Shown here in pieces: positions 8,283 through 16,888 of a stretch of 28,631 nucleotides of DNA. This stretch comes from a virus. The stretch spans positions 1-28,631 of IMG/VR virus record IMGVR_UViG_3300009008_002093; one strand, given 5' to 3'. The notes under the pieces are model-generated. The model was not told the origin of the DNA and ran no database searches. It was given only the letters and a program-made list of their open reading frames with translations. A program made the position numbers and the translations under genes. The stretch's first letter is position 1. Each line of letters opens with the position of its first letter.

Positions 8283-8869
8283 GAGTTGCGATACATCAGC
8301 CGGAACATTTTCCATATATGGGGTTTTTTCAAAAGATGGAAGCGTGTGATTTATTTGTTATTCTTGACGACGTAAAATTCAAAAAGAATAATTTTCAAAA
8401 TAGGAACAAATTTTTAAATACATCGGGAGATGAAGAGTGGTTTACTGTTCCGATAGAAAAATCTGCACCATCAAAATTAATTAAGGATGTTGCGGTAAGT
8501 AATGTTCCAAATTGGAGAAAAAAAATTTCAAACAAAATTGTACAGAATATGAAGATTGATGTTTCTTTTGTCTATGAGTCTGAGAGTCTTATAGATATAA
8601 ACATGAAAAGTATAGAATGGTGTATGAATAAGTTAAAGATAGAAAAGCCCATAGTGTTTGCAAGCGAATTGGCTGCCGCTGGCTCCAAGTCTGAATTGTT
8701 GGCAAATATAATAAGAACTGTTGGTGGTACAGAATATATTAGTGGGCCTAGTGGAAAAGATTATTTGGATATGAAATGGTTTGACGGGATTGACGTTAGT
8801 TATTTTAGTCCTGTAGTTGATAATTATTATTCTGCATTGTATAATATTATGTTAGAGAAATTGAAATGA
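8279..8869 (+). CDS. WbqC-like family protein
   Basis: The 196-aa protein matches the WbqC family pattern: VAIHQPEHFPYMGFF at the N-terminus, then LFVILDDVKFKKNNFQNRNK (the family's LDD-x-Q/K-x-x-x-x-x-x-x-NRN element), W-x-x-KI and a C-terminal YISGPSGKDYLD. WbqC-like proteins occur in O-antigen and other glycan clusters; their biochemical role is not established, although an acyl- or glycyl-transfer role has been considered. It sits directly downstream of the deacetylase with an ATGA overlap, so it may act on the amine that enzyme frees. That link is inference. Confidence 0.85.
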   Translation: MRVAIHQPEHFPYMGFFQKMEACDLFVILDDVKFKKNNFQNRNKFLNTSGDEEWFTVPIEKSAPSKLIKDVAVSNVPNWRKKISNKIVQNMKIDVSFVYESESLIDINMKSIEWCMNKLKIEKPIVFASELAAAGSKSELLANIIRTVGGTEYISGPSGKDYLDMKWFDGIDVSYFSPVVDNYYSALYNIMLEKLK

Positions 8870-9882
8870 AAAAAATTATCTATGTATATAGAAGGCATAC
8901 TGGTGGAACATATATTATGTTGTACCAATCTTTTATAGTTCTTCGTTCATTGGGAATTCCTTCATCTGTTCTTCATGTGTCAGAAGGGTTGGAGAATATT
9001 AAAGATTCTGTTTTAATATTTTTAAAACATAAAGCAGAACAATCTCTTATTGATAAATTAAAGAATAATAATAACATAGTTATATTGATTCCGGGCGACG
9101 GAAATGTTTTTGAGATGACTTCGTATTTCAGGAATATTTGCGATGTGGATGGCGTTGTTGTTGCTAGTGATATATATAAAGCTAAATTAGAATCTTTAAG
9201 TAATACCTTTAGAATTGCGGTCATACCACATAACTATGATTATTTTTTAAATTCTGATATGTTTAAAGAAGAACGAGATAAAGAGTTTAGATTGTTTTTT
9301 GGAGGCGGGGTTTCAAGCGCAGGGCCAACTCAAGGAGATTTGGGTTTGAGGCAGTATCCTAATTTTTATGAAGATTATTTTATGCCATTGCACTACGCAC
9401 TAAAAGATAATTCAATTAATAATTCTGATGTTACTTTTGATGATAGACACAAGATTGTTTTAGATGCCGAGTTCAATCAAGATGTTTTGTCTCATATAAT
9501 GTCGGATGCAAACCCATCAAAATATAATTGTCATTATGCTGTTCGCTGCCCAAAAATCGCAGATACGTCGCATTATTGGATTGCAAAGTCTGCAACAAAG
9601 GTAGTTACTGCTGCCGGGTCAGAAGCTAATATCATAACTTCATTAGACCCTCCGGTTAGAGTTTTAATTGACGAAAGTTATCCGTATTCAATAGACACGG
9701 AAACTGATGAGTTTTTGTCTGATCCAGATCTGGTATGTATGGATATGATTGAGTATGCTAAAACTACATATAAAACTAGGATTTGGTATGATGCTTTAGA
9801 TGTGATGCGAGAAATTAAAAAGAAAGTATCAACCCAAAGCGTTACTAAAAAATATTTGTCTTTTGTTGAGGAGTTGCTTTGA
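8866..9882 (+). CDS. Probable GT-B glycosyltransferase
   Basis: The 338-aa protein starts with a hydrophobic beta strand (KKIIYVYRRHTGGTYIM) like the first Rossmann strand of GT-B enzymes. It has a central FRLFFGGGVSSAGPTQGDL glycine-rich linker between domains and a C-terminal YWIAKSATKVVTAAGSEA followed by an LDPPVRVLIDE strand that resembles a donor site. It lacks a clear GT4 EKN motif. The call rests on fold-like features and the cluster context, so a non-glycosyltransferase Rossmann protein is possible. Both ends are ATGA/TTGA overlaps. Confidence 0.5.
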   Translation: MKKIIYVYRRHTGGTYIMLYQSFIVLRSLGIPSSVLHVSEGLENIKDSVLIFLKHKAEQSLIDKLKNNNNIVILIPGDGNVFEMTSYFRNICDVDGVVVASDIYKAKLESLSNTFRIAVIPHNYDYFLNSDMFKEERDKEFRLFFGGGVSSAGPTQGDLGLRQYPNFYEDYFMPLHYALKDNSINNSDVTFDDRHKIVLDAEFNQDVLSHIMSDANPSKYNCHYAVRCPKIADTSHYWIAKSATKVVTAAGSEANIITSLDPPVRVLIDESYPYSIDTETDEFLSDPDLVCMDMIEYAKTTYKTRIWYDALDVMREIKKKVSTQSVTKKYLSFVEELL

Positions 9883-10463
9883 AATTTATAAATCCAAATA
9901 TAGCTTCTAGTTATAGACAGAAAGAAATGGGTCGGTTTTTATACGATGCTGTTATAGAATCTAATGCGAAAACGATTATAGATATAGGAATATTAAACGG
10001 ATATTCTACCGTTTGCTTGGCATTAGCTGCAAAAGAGACATCCGGCGTTGTTTATGCTTATGATCTTTTTGATGACTATAATTATACGAATTCTAACTAT
10101 GATGTGGTTGTATCTAATCTTAAAAACTATTCTGTTTTAGACTACGTTAAGTTGGAAAAGAAGTCTTTTGATAATTGGATTGAGGATGATCCAGTTTTTG
10201 ATGTGTTGCATGTTGATATTTCCAACACAGGAGAAATTGTAGAAAAATTATATGCAAACTTTAAGAATGTCCTTGACTCGGGTAGCCGAATTTTTTTTGA
10301 AGGGGGGTCTAAGAAAAGAGATTTTCAAGATTGGATGGTTGAATATAATATGAAAAAAATTAATGATATAAGTGTGCCGTTCAAGGTTCTTGCTGAAGAT
10401 TTTTATTATGACAAAATGCTCGGCCGATATTTTTCGCCATGTATTTCTGAGTTGGGAGGTTAG
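9879..10463 (+). CDS. Methyltransf_24-like class I methyltransferase
   Basis: The 194-aa protein has motif I IIDIGILNGYSTVCLA, an acidic VVYAYDLFDDYN, and VFDVLHVDISNTGEIVEKL, where HVD(I/G) is the metal or substrate segment of Methyltransf_24 proteins, then SRIFFEGGSKKRDF. The start is a TTG at 9879 forming TTGA with the previous stop, with GAGGAG at 9868-9873 upstream; no ATG occurs before the conserved core. It is the third methyltransferase of the island. Its acceptor is unknown. Confidence 0.7.
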   Translation: MKFINPNIASSYRQKEMGRFLYDAVIESNAKTIIDIGILNGYSTVCLALAAKETSGVVYAYDLFDDYNYTNSNYDVVVSNLKNYSVLDYVKLEKKSFDNWIEDDPVFDVLHVDISNTGEIVEKLYANFKNVLDSGSRIFFEGGSKKRDFQDWMVEYNMKKINDISVPFKVLAEDFYYDKMLGRYFSPCISELGG

Positions 10464-10464
10464 T

Positions 10465-11652
10465 ATGTCGAAAGTTTCATTTTTGGATTTAGGAAGACAG
10501 CCAATTGCAAATGGATTTTTAACAGAAGAACAGTTTGATGCTGAATTTTTTTATAACCTTTCGGTTGGGTTTGATGAAGAAACTTGTCTTGTTACACAAA
10601 TGAATTATGTTAAGCCAGAGATGATGTTTAATGATACATATGCATATCGTGGGTCAATGTCAAAAACAATGGTAAATCATTTTGCAAAATTTAGTGAAGG
10701 TATAAAAAACTCTTTGGATTGGGAACCATCTGTACCAGCCCGACCGCCCAAGGTTTTGGAGATTGGTTCTAATGATGGAGTATTTCTTAAAAATTGGGAT
10801 AAGGATACTACTTTTGCCGTAGAGCCTTGTTCTAATTTTGCAGAAGAGACAAATGCAATGGGATACAGAACCTATTCTGAATTTTGGGATAGAAATCTTG
10901 CAGAAAAAATTAGTATTGAAAATGGATATATGGATTTAATTTTTGCTGCCAATTGTATCTGTCATATACCAGACCTTGACGAAACCTTTTCCGCAGTTGC
11001 CTCGTTATTGAAACCGCATGGGATGTTTGTATTTGAAGATCCGTCGTTGGCCAGTATGATTAATAATAATTCCTATGACCAGATTTATGATGAGCATTCT
11101 CATGTTTTTTCTGTGATGGCATTGTCTAAAATTCTGAAAAGAAATGGTCTTGAGATTGTTCGAGCCGATTCATTGAGCGTTCATGGCGGATCAAATAGAA
11201 TCTGGGCACAGAAGATTGGTCATAATACACGACCAGACATTGATCGACACCTTGATTATGAGCGGGTGATTGGCTTGGATAATATTGAGTGCTTTAACCG
11301 ATTTGCCGAAAGGGTTGCTCAGTCTAAGGAAGATTTGAGGAATATGCTGACTCGATGTGCGGACCAAAATAAAAAAGTAATCAGTTATGGCGCAACGTCC
11401 AAGTCAACTACAGTTTTTAATTATTGTGATACTGGAACCGATCTAATATCATGCATTACAGACACTACTCCAGAAAAGCAACATAAGTATTCGCCGGGTA
11501 TGCATATTCCAGTTATACCTCAAGAAGATTCTGATGTGTTTGATTATGCGTTTTTGGGTGCATGGAATTTTGCTGAAGAGATTAAGAAGAAGGAACTTTA
11601 TTTTGGTGGTAGGTTTATTACTCATGTTCCTTCTGTGAGGATTGTTGAATGA
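10465..11652 (+). CDS. NDP-hexose C-methyltransferase-like protein
   Basis: The 395-aa protein follows the three-part layout of sugar C-methyltransferases (TylC3/CloU type): an N-terminal region with LDLGRQPIANGFL, a central SAM domain with VLEIGSNDGVFL (motif I, about 97-108) and FVFEDPSL, the conserved YDQIYDEHSHVFS (catalytic region), and a C-terminal KVISYGATSKSTT with the GA(T/S)xK signature. Known members methylate a ring carbon next to a keto group of a 4-keto-6-deoxy NDP-sugar. The usual four zinc-binding cysteines are mostly missing; only C41 remains in place. ATG 10465 with GGGAGGT just upstream is preferred over starts inside the previous gene. Confidence 0.85.
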   Translation: MSKVSFLDLGRQPIANGFLTEEQFDAEFFYNLSVGFDEETCLVTQMNYVKPEMMFNDTYAYRGSMSKTMVNHFAKFSEGIKNSLDWEPSVPARPPKVLEIGSNDGVFLKNWDKDTTFAVEPCSNFAEETNAMGYRTYSEFWDRNLAEKISIENGYMDLIFAANCICHIPDLDETFSAVASLLKPHGMFVFEDPSLASMINNNSYDQIYDEHSHVFSVMALSKILKRNGLEIVRADSLSVHGGSNRIWAQKIGHNTRPDIDRHLDYERVIGLDNIECFNRFAERVAQSKEDLRNMLTRCADQNKKVISYGATSKSTTVFNYCDTGTDLISCITDTTPEKQHKYSPGMHIPVIPQEDSDVFDYAFLGAWNFAEEIKKKELYFGGRFITHVPSVRIVE

Positions 11653-12086
11653 TGAATTATAAATTTGATGATGTTTCATGTTATGAGGATGATCGGGCTC
11701 AAAGAATTTTTGATGTGTTTGAAAAAACGCCGGGTCAGATCAATGTGTCTTATGTCAATTCAACAAAGCATGTCGTTGCTTGGCATAAACATAATGTCCA
11801 AACAGATTATTGGTGTTGCCTTAAAGGGTCTTTTAAGGTTGGATTGGCTTCGCCTAAAACTGGAATTCCACAAGAAGCTGGAGATTTTTATGATATTTCA
11901 TTTGAGTATTTGTCTGATAAAAACTTTAGAGTTCTTGAGATTCCGCCGGGAATATATCATGGATATAAAGCATTAGAACCTAATTCTATTTTGATGTATT
12001 ATTTAACTGAAAAATATAACCCAGAAGATGAGATTAGAACGCCTGTTGGATTTTTTGGTGAAACTTGGGAAACAGAAAATAAATGA
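11649..12086 (+). CDS. RmlC-like dTDP-sugar 3,5-epimerase (cupin)
   Basis: The 145-aa protein is a short cupin with the RmlC family layout: AWHKHNVQTDYWCCLKGSFK in place of the RG-x-H-x-Q segment, LEIPPGIYHGYKAL matching IP-x-G-x-x-HGF, and LTEKYNPEDEIR matching the Y-x-PEDE ending. RmlC-type enzymes epimerise C3 and/or C5 of 4-keto-6-deoxy sugar nucleotides. At 145 residues it is shorter than typical RmlC (about 180), so a single-site epimerase or related cupin isomerase is possible. Two in-frame ATG codons (11649, 11652) make the exact start uncertain. Confidence 0.75.
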   Translation: MMNYKFDDVSCYEDDRAQRIFDVFEKTPGQINVSYVNSTKHVVAWHKHNVQTDYWCCLKGSFKVGLASPKTGIPQEAGDFYDISFEYLSDKNFRVLEIPPGIYHGYKALEPNSILMYYLTEKYNPEDEIRTPVGFFGETWETENK

Positions 12087-12514
12087 TGAGAACTATTGAT
12101 GACGTTAAGGTGATGTATTTTGATGCATTTACAGATAGTGGCGATGTTGGGTGGGGAACTTTGGTTCCTTTAGAGTTTTCAAAACATCTTCCATTTGAAC
12201 CAAAGAGGCTTTTTTATGTTTATGCTGTATACACTAAGAATAAAAGAGGAGAACATGCACATTACACGACGGAGCAAATTTTAATATGCCTTCGCGGCCG
12301 TTGTGGTGTTATATGTAGGGATGGCGAAAGATCAAAAAGTGTTTTGTTAGATTCTCCTAGTGTTGGAGTATATATTCCAGAAATGATTTGGGATGAGCAG
12401 GTGTATATGTCAGAAGATACTGTTTTGTTGATACTTTCAAGCACCGAATATAACAAACTTGATTATATAGAAGATTGGAGTTTATATTTAAAGGAGCAGA
12501 AGAATTTAGTATGA
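12083..12514 (+). CDS. FdtA/QdtA-like dTDP-4-keto-6-deoxyglucose 3,4-ketoisomerase
   Basis: The 143-aa cupin has KRLFYVYAV then RGEHAHYTTEQILICLRG, matching the family element RG-x-H-A-H-x(5)-Q with catalytic histidines at 58 and 60, and VYIPEMIWDEQ matching IP-x-x-x-W-x-(E/Q). The enzyme moves the keto group from C4 to C3, giving a 3-keto sugar that a DegT aminotransferase can aminate. The residue after Trp is Asp rather than the frequent His. It is translationally coupled to the RmlC-like gene (ATGA), and both act on the same class of intermediate. Confidence 0.85.
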   Translation: MMRTIDDVKVMYFDAFTDSGDVGWGTLVPLEFSKHLPFEPKRLFYVYAVYTKNKRGEHAHYTTEQILICLRGRCGVICRDGERSKSVLLDSPSVGVYIPEMIWDEQVYMSEDTVLLILSSTEYNKLDYIEDWSLYLKEQKNLV

Positions 12515-13149
12515 CTACTATAATAGATATTCCGTTTCCACATATTTCTATAGATAATTTTATTCCCTCAGAGGCTTTGGTCAGAGCAGCCGCAACAAGT
12601 TTTGATGTTGTTTCCGATGAAGATTGGGTGAAATATGGGAAAGGGGATAATCAGATTCAATACTGTTCAAAAAATCGCCAACTTACAACTCCGCCCGCGC
12701 TGCTTGTTTTGGATTACATTGCTTCTCATTTTGACCCTAATGTGATATTCGAGGGATTTACAGATAAGACATTTCCAGACACATCTTATTATGGGGGAGG
12801 TATGATGGTAACTCCTATTGGGGGATATTTGGGTATGCATGTTGATGCCAAGGTTCATGGGTTACATCCCAAATGGGTGAGGGAATATAGTGCCGTTTTG
12901 TGTATTTCTGAAGACTATAATTCTTCTTTTGATTTATTACTTCATGATGGAGAACGAAGCCACACAAAAGTTCCATATAAGTTTAATCGACTGAATGTGT
13001 TTAAATGTTCTGAGAATTCTTGGCATGGATTTCCTGACCCCACTAAACACTCTGAAAGAAAAACATTAGGCGTGATGTATTGGTCAGCAAAGACTCAAGA
13101 TGTTGGGGATGCGTTCCGGGCAAAGTTTAATAATGATTTGGAGTTCTAA
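12511..13149 (+). CDS. 2OG-Fe(II) dioxygenase (prolyl-4-hydroxylase-like)
   Basis: The 212-aa protein has the double-stranded beta-helix iron site H-x-D...H: YLGMHVDAK (H110, D112) and SWHGFPDP (H172), with R183 of HSERKTLGV placed to bind 2-oxoglutarate. MMYWSA-like residues after it fit the last strand. Such enzymes hydroxylate, epimerise or dehydrogenate using oxygen and 2-oxoglutarate. Lying between a ketoisomerase and a reductase it may hydroxylate the sugar or a protein, but the substrate is inferred from position only. ATG 12511 forms ATGA with the preceding stop; an in-frame start at 12475 would overlap that gene heavily. Confidence 0.85.
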   Translation: MTTIIDIPFPHISIDNFIPSEALVRAAATSFDVVSDEDWVKYGKGDNQIQYCSKNRQLTTPPALLVLDYIASHFDPNVIFEGFTDKTFPDTSYYGGGMMVTPIGGYLGMHVDAKVHGLHPKWVREYSAVLCISEDYNSSFDLLLHDGERSHTKVPYKFNRLNVFKCSENSWHGFPDPTKHSERKTLGVMYWSAKTQDVGDAFRAKFNNDLEF

Positions 13150-13868
13150 TGAGAAAAATTATTATTTCTGGTGGAGATGGCTCTTTTGCTAAGGCCCTTA
13201 TAGATAATAATAAAGACTATGAGTTGTATCCTCTCAGTAGAAATGAGATGAATGTTACGAATATGAATGATATTGTGGATAATATACAGAGAATATCTCC
13301 TGACATTTTTATTCATGCGGCTGCACTTACTCGTCCAATGAAAACTCATAACGAGTTTCCCGAGTTAAGCATTCGTTCTAATATCATAGGGACTGGAAAT
13401 GTTACTTTGGCTTGTATGGAGATGGGGATAAAGTTGATTTATATATCAACGGACTATGTGTATCCCGGCAATGCTGGTAATTATAAAGAATCAGATTCTT
13501 TATTTCCTGTTAATAATTATGCTTGGTCAAAGCTGGGCGGTGAATGCGCTGTTCGCATGTATCCAAATTCTTTGATATTGAGGATGGGAATGTGTGAAAC
13601 TCCATATCCACATGAAGGTGCTATTGTTAATGCAAAAAAAAGTATGATAACAAGTCAAGATTCTGCAAAACTTGTGTTTCGACTTTTAGACCAAATAGGA
13701 ATTATTAATGTGGGCGGTGAGTCTATTTGTATCTATGATTTTGTCAAAAAATTAAATCCAAAAATCAAGAAGATATACCTAGAAAATATTGATGGAGTTG
13801 ATATGGCAAAGGACTGTTCCATGAATTGTGATAAATTGAAGGATTGTTTAAATGATACCCCTTTTTAA
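13149..13868 (+). CDS. RmlD-like NDP-4-keto sugar reductase (SDR)
   Basis: The 239-aa protein is an extended-type SDR: nucleotide-binding ISGGDGSFAKAL at the N-terminus, HAAALT (about 56-61), ISTDYVYPG (99-107) and the catalytic pair Y124/K128 in NNYAWSKLGGE. The STDYV(F/Y)-x-G and YG-x-(S/T)K arrangement is that of dTDP-4-dehydrorhamnose reductase. It probably reduces the C4 keto group of the epimerised sugar. It is shorter than RmlD (about 290 aa), so the substrate-binding C-terminal part is reduced. Its last 17 nt overlap the aminotransferase gene. Confidence 0.8.
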   Translation: MRKIIISGGDGSFAKALIDNNKDYELYPLSRNEMNVTNMNDIVDNIQRISPDIFIHAAALTRPMKTHNEFPELSIRSNIIGTGNVTLACMEMGIKLIYISTDYVYPGNAGNYKESDSLFPVNNYAWSKLGGECAVRMYPNSLILRMGMCETPYPHEGAIVNAKKSMITSQDSAKLVFRLLDQIGIINVGGESICIYDFVKKLNPKIKKIYLENIDGVDMAKDCSMNCDKLKDCLNDTPF

Positions 13869-14760
13869 TATTAATAATTATGTTGTGGATACATCAAAGT
13901 TTGGCCATTCTTTGCATGGGTCTGTAGTTCAGGAACTCGAAGAAGCCATTGCTGATTATGTTGGTGCTAAATATGCGTGTTCGGTTTCTAGTGCGACAAG
14001 TGCAATTTTTTTGGCTTTTCTAAACAAAAGCCTTACGGTTTCGGTTCCAAGTATGATCCCTCCGGTTGTGTTAAATGCTCTAATAAATTCCGGCAATCAG
14101 ATTAAATTTATTGATAATACGGAGTGGGTTGGTCATTCGTATGTTCTTCATGATTTTGGAAATTATAAGATTATAGATTCCGCACAAAAAATAGTAAGAG
14201 GCCAATTTGATAAAGAGGCAAATCCAAATGATTTGATGTTTTTTAGTTTCTATCCAACAAAACCTGTCGGGGGTTTGGACGGTTGCGTGATAGTTTCGGA
14301 TGATTTTGATAAAATTCAATGGTTCAAAGAAGCAACCATGAATGGAATGAGTACAGAAACGAATAGTTGGGAAAGGGGTATAAAGTTTCCTGGGTGGAAG
14401 ATGTATATGAATTCATTTCAAGCACATGTTGCCTTGCAGAATTTTTATAAATTAGAGGAAAAAAAGAAAAGACTTAAAGAGGTCCGAGAGTATTATAATG
14501 AGGCATTTGGATTAACTAATACTAGCGAACATCTATATCGAATTGATGTTGACGACAGAGAATTAGTCATGTCTAATTTAAATGATTCTGGCGTATCATG
14601 TGGGATTCATTATTCTTCTATGCATTTACACCCTATATATAAATTAGATTCTGTTAAATTGGTTGGGACAGAACAAAAAGAAAAAACAACTCTTAGTATA
14701 CCGTATAATGAAAAGTTGAGTGATGATGATTTGAATTGGGTGGCGGGGTGTTTGAGATGA
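13852..14760 (+). CDS. DegT/DnrJ/EryC1/StrS aminotransferase, first copy
   Basis: The 302-aa PLP enzyme has the PLP lysine K137 in FSFYPTKPVGGLDGC, preceded by IIDSAQ (D109) that replaces the usual IEDAAH, and VSSATSAIFLAF in the cofactor phosphate region. Family members transfer an amino group from glutamate to a 3- or 4-keto sugar nucleotide. It follows the FdtA-like ketoisomerase and RmlD-like genes, so a 3-amino or 4-amino product is plausible. At 302 residues it is shorter than most members (about 370), with shortening in the loop between residues 60 and 110. Confidence 0.8.
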   Translation: MIPLFNINNYVVDTSKFGHSLHGSVVQELEEAIADYVGAKYACSVSSATSAIFLAFLNKSLTVSVPSMIPPVVLNALINSGNQIKFIDNTEWVGHSYVLHDFGNYKIIDSAQKIVRGQFDKEANPNDLMFFSFYPTKPVGGLDGCVIVSDDFDKIQWFKEATMNGMSTETNSWERGIKFPGWKMYMNSFQAHVALQNFYKLEEKKKRLKEVREYYNEAFGLTNTSEHLYRIDVDDRELVMSNLNDSGVSCGIHYSSMHLHPIYKLDSVKLVGTEQKEKTTLSIPYNEKLSDDDLNWVAGCLR

Positions 14761-15764
14761 AAAAAGTTTTGATTTTTGGCGGAACGGGTTCTTTGGGAAT
14801 TTCTTTGATTCGTAGGTTGTTGCCCGATAATTCGATTTACATATATTCACGGGATGAGGCAAAGCATTGGACTTTAAAGAATCGGTATAAGGATTCTAAA
14901 AATTTGAATTTTTTTGTTGGGGATATTCGCGATTCGCAAAGGGTTTCTGACGTTATATCTAAAGTAGATGCAAATATTATAATTATCGCGGCTGCATTAA
15001 AACAAGTAGATACCTGTGAAATTTCTCCTGAAGAGAGTATTAAGACTAATATTTTGGGCCCATCTATTGTAGTTAATTCTGTTATAGCAAATAAAACTAA
15101 TTTATCATGTGATACCATTCTTTTTGTTAGCACAGATAAGGCGTGTGAACCCGTTAATGTTTATGGGATGTCAAAGGCAATATCAGAGAGAATTGTTACG
15201 AGCAATGAGATGTTTCATTCCGATATTAGATTTTTAGGAGTTAGATATGGAAATGTTCTTGAGTCGAGGGGAAGTATTATTCCATTATTTAAATATCAAT
15301 CATTGAATTCAGAATTTTTGACAGTCACTCATAAAGATATGACTCGATTTGTGATGACCTTAGACCAAAGTGTAGATTTAATTTTGAATACCATTGAACA
15401 TGGGTCTTCTGGTGAAATTTGGATTCCGAAATTGTCTTCTATGAACATATTGGATTTGGCAAATATTTTTGCAAAGAAGTATGATAAGAAAATTAAAATG
15501 ATACCAATTAGGCCCGGTGAGAAAATTGCAGAAAAATTAATTGGGTTGTCTGAGTCTTTAAGAGCAAGAGAAGATTTCGGGCATTATATACTTTCCCCTG
15601 CTCATTATATGATTGATTCGGAAAGTTCTAACTTTGAATATACTAGCGCCGATGACGTTTTATCTAGTGTGGCATTAGAACAATACTTAGATAATGATTT
15701 AAATATTATAGAGCAGCCTATGGAAAGTTTTATAGGAAAGAATATTGAGGAGATTAGAATATGA
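14757..15764 (+). CDS. PseB/FlaA1/CapE-like UDP-GlcNAc 4,6-dehydratase
   Basis: The 335-aa SDR has GGTGSLG at residues 8-14, VSTDKACEPVNVYGMSK with T126, D127, K128 and the Y136/K140 pair, then LGVRYGNVLESRGSIIPLF and IRPGEKIAEKLI. These are signatures of inverting UDP-GlcNAc 4,6-dehydratases (PseB, FlaA1, CapE) that make UDP-2-acetamido-2,6-dideoxy-4-keto-hexoses. The downstream DegT protein would aminate this product. ATG 14757 forms ATGA with the preceding stop. The substrate is taken from family membership and has not been shown. Confidence 0.9.
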   Translation: MKKVLIFGGTGSLGISLIRRLLPDNSIYIYSRDEAKHWTLKNRYKDSKNLNFFVGDIRDSQRVSDVISKVDANIIIIAAALKQVDTCEISPEESIKTNILGPSIVVNSVIANKTNLSCDTILFVSTDKACEPVNVYGMSKAISERIVTSNEMFHSDIRFLGVRYGNVLESRGSIIPLFKYQSLNSEFLTVTHKDMTRFVMTLDQSVDLILNTIEHGSSGEIWIPKLSSMNILDLANIFAKKYDKKIKMIPIRPGEKIAEKLIGLSESLRAREDFGHYILSPAHYMIDSESSNFEYTSADDVLSSVALEQYLDNDLNIIEQPMESFIGKNIEEIRI

Positions 15765-16888
15765 ATTATCCGTTGTTTAAAGTGTATGTTGATGAAATGA
15801 AGATTCTAAATGATTTGTCTCCTATTTTAGCTTCGGGTTTTTTGAACGAGGGAGTTTGTGTAGCAGAATTTAAAAATTCTCTGAGTGATTATTTTGTTCA
15901 AGAAAACGTTATTCCTTTGAATAGTTGTACTTCTGCATTAACTCTTGCCCTAAAACTCTCTGGGGTTAATTCAGATAGTGAAGTGATAACTACATCTATG
16001 ACTTGTGTTGCGTCAAATACTCCTATTCATAGTTTGGGAGCAAAAATAGTTTGGGCCGACATAGATCATAAAACTGGAAATATTTCTGTAGGTGATGTTA
16101 AAAATAAAATAACAAACAAAACAAAGGCTGTGTTGTGTGTTGATTGGGCAGGCTTGCCGTGTGATTTAGTTGAATTACATTCCTTGTGTAAGCAACATGG
16201 TATTAAATTAATACAAGATGCTGCCCATGCGTTTGGTGCAACTTATAAAGGACAATCTATTTCTCATTTTTCTGATTTTACTTGTTATAGCTTTCAGGCA
16301 ATAAAGCATTTAACATGTGGCGACGGGGGCGCTCTGGTCTGTTTGAATGATGATGATTTTGATAGAGCTAAACGATTAAAGTGGTTTGGTATTGACCGTG
16401 AAGCATCAAAGAATGAGAATGGAGAGTGGAAAGGCCAGAGATGGGATACTGATATTACGGAAGCCGGTTATAAATTTCATATGAATAATATATCTGCTTC
16501 TATTGGACTCTCTAATATGTTTGGATGTATTTCTAATTTAGAAATTCATAGAAAAAATGCACAAAAATATTCTAATTATTTTTCTGATTTAGATTTTATT
16601 TGTGGGTTGGATTATCCAGAAGATTCTAATCCATCATTCTGGGTATATACTGCTATTTTACATAAGGATATAGATCGGGATTCTTTAGTGGAAACTTTAA
16701 ATAGTTTAGGAATTGATGCAGGATTGGTGCATACTCCAAATCATTATTACTCATGTTTTGATGACAGTTTATGTAAATTGCCAGAAACAGATTATTTTCA
16801 TAACCATCAAATATCTTTGCCGTGCGGATGGTGGATGAATGAGAATGATGTTGGAAATATTGTAGATACACTTGTGGGTTCTTTATGA
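15761..16888 (+). CDS. DegT/DnrJ/EryC1/StrS aminotransferase, second copy
   Basis: The 375-aa enzyme is of full family length. It has LNSCTSALTLAL (phosphate loop), IQDAAHAFGA (D153), and CYSFQAIKHLTCGDGG with PLP lysine K182. It sits directly after the PseB-like dehydratase with an ATGA overlap, as PseC follows PseB, so it likely makes a UDP-4-amino-4,6-dideoxy-HexNAc. It shares little with the first copy beyond family motifs, so they are probably not recent duplicates and should have different substrates. Confidence 0.9.
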   Translation: MNYPLFKVYVDEMKILNDLSPILASGFLNEGVCVAEFKNSLSDYFVQENVIPLNSCTSALTLALKLSGVNSDSEVITTSMTCVASNTPIHSLGAKIVWADIDHKTGNISVGDVKNKITNKTKAVLCVDWAGLPCDLVELHSLCKQHGIKLIQDAAHAFGATYKGQSISHFSDFTCYSFQAIKHLTCGDGGALVCLNDDDFDRAKRLKWFGIDREASKNENGEWKGQRWDTDITEAGYKFHMNNISASIGLSNMFGCISNLEIHRKNAQKYSNYFSDLDFICGLDYPEDSNPSFWVYTAILHKDIDRDSLVETLNSLGIDAGLVHTPNHYYSCFDDSLCKLPETDYFHNHQISLPCGWWMNENDVGNIVDTLVGSL

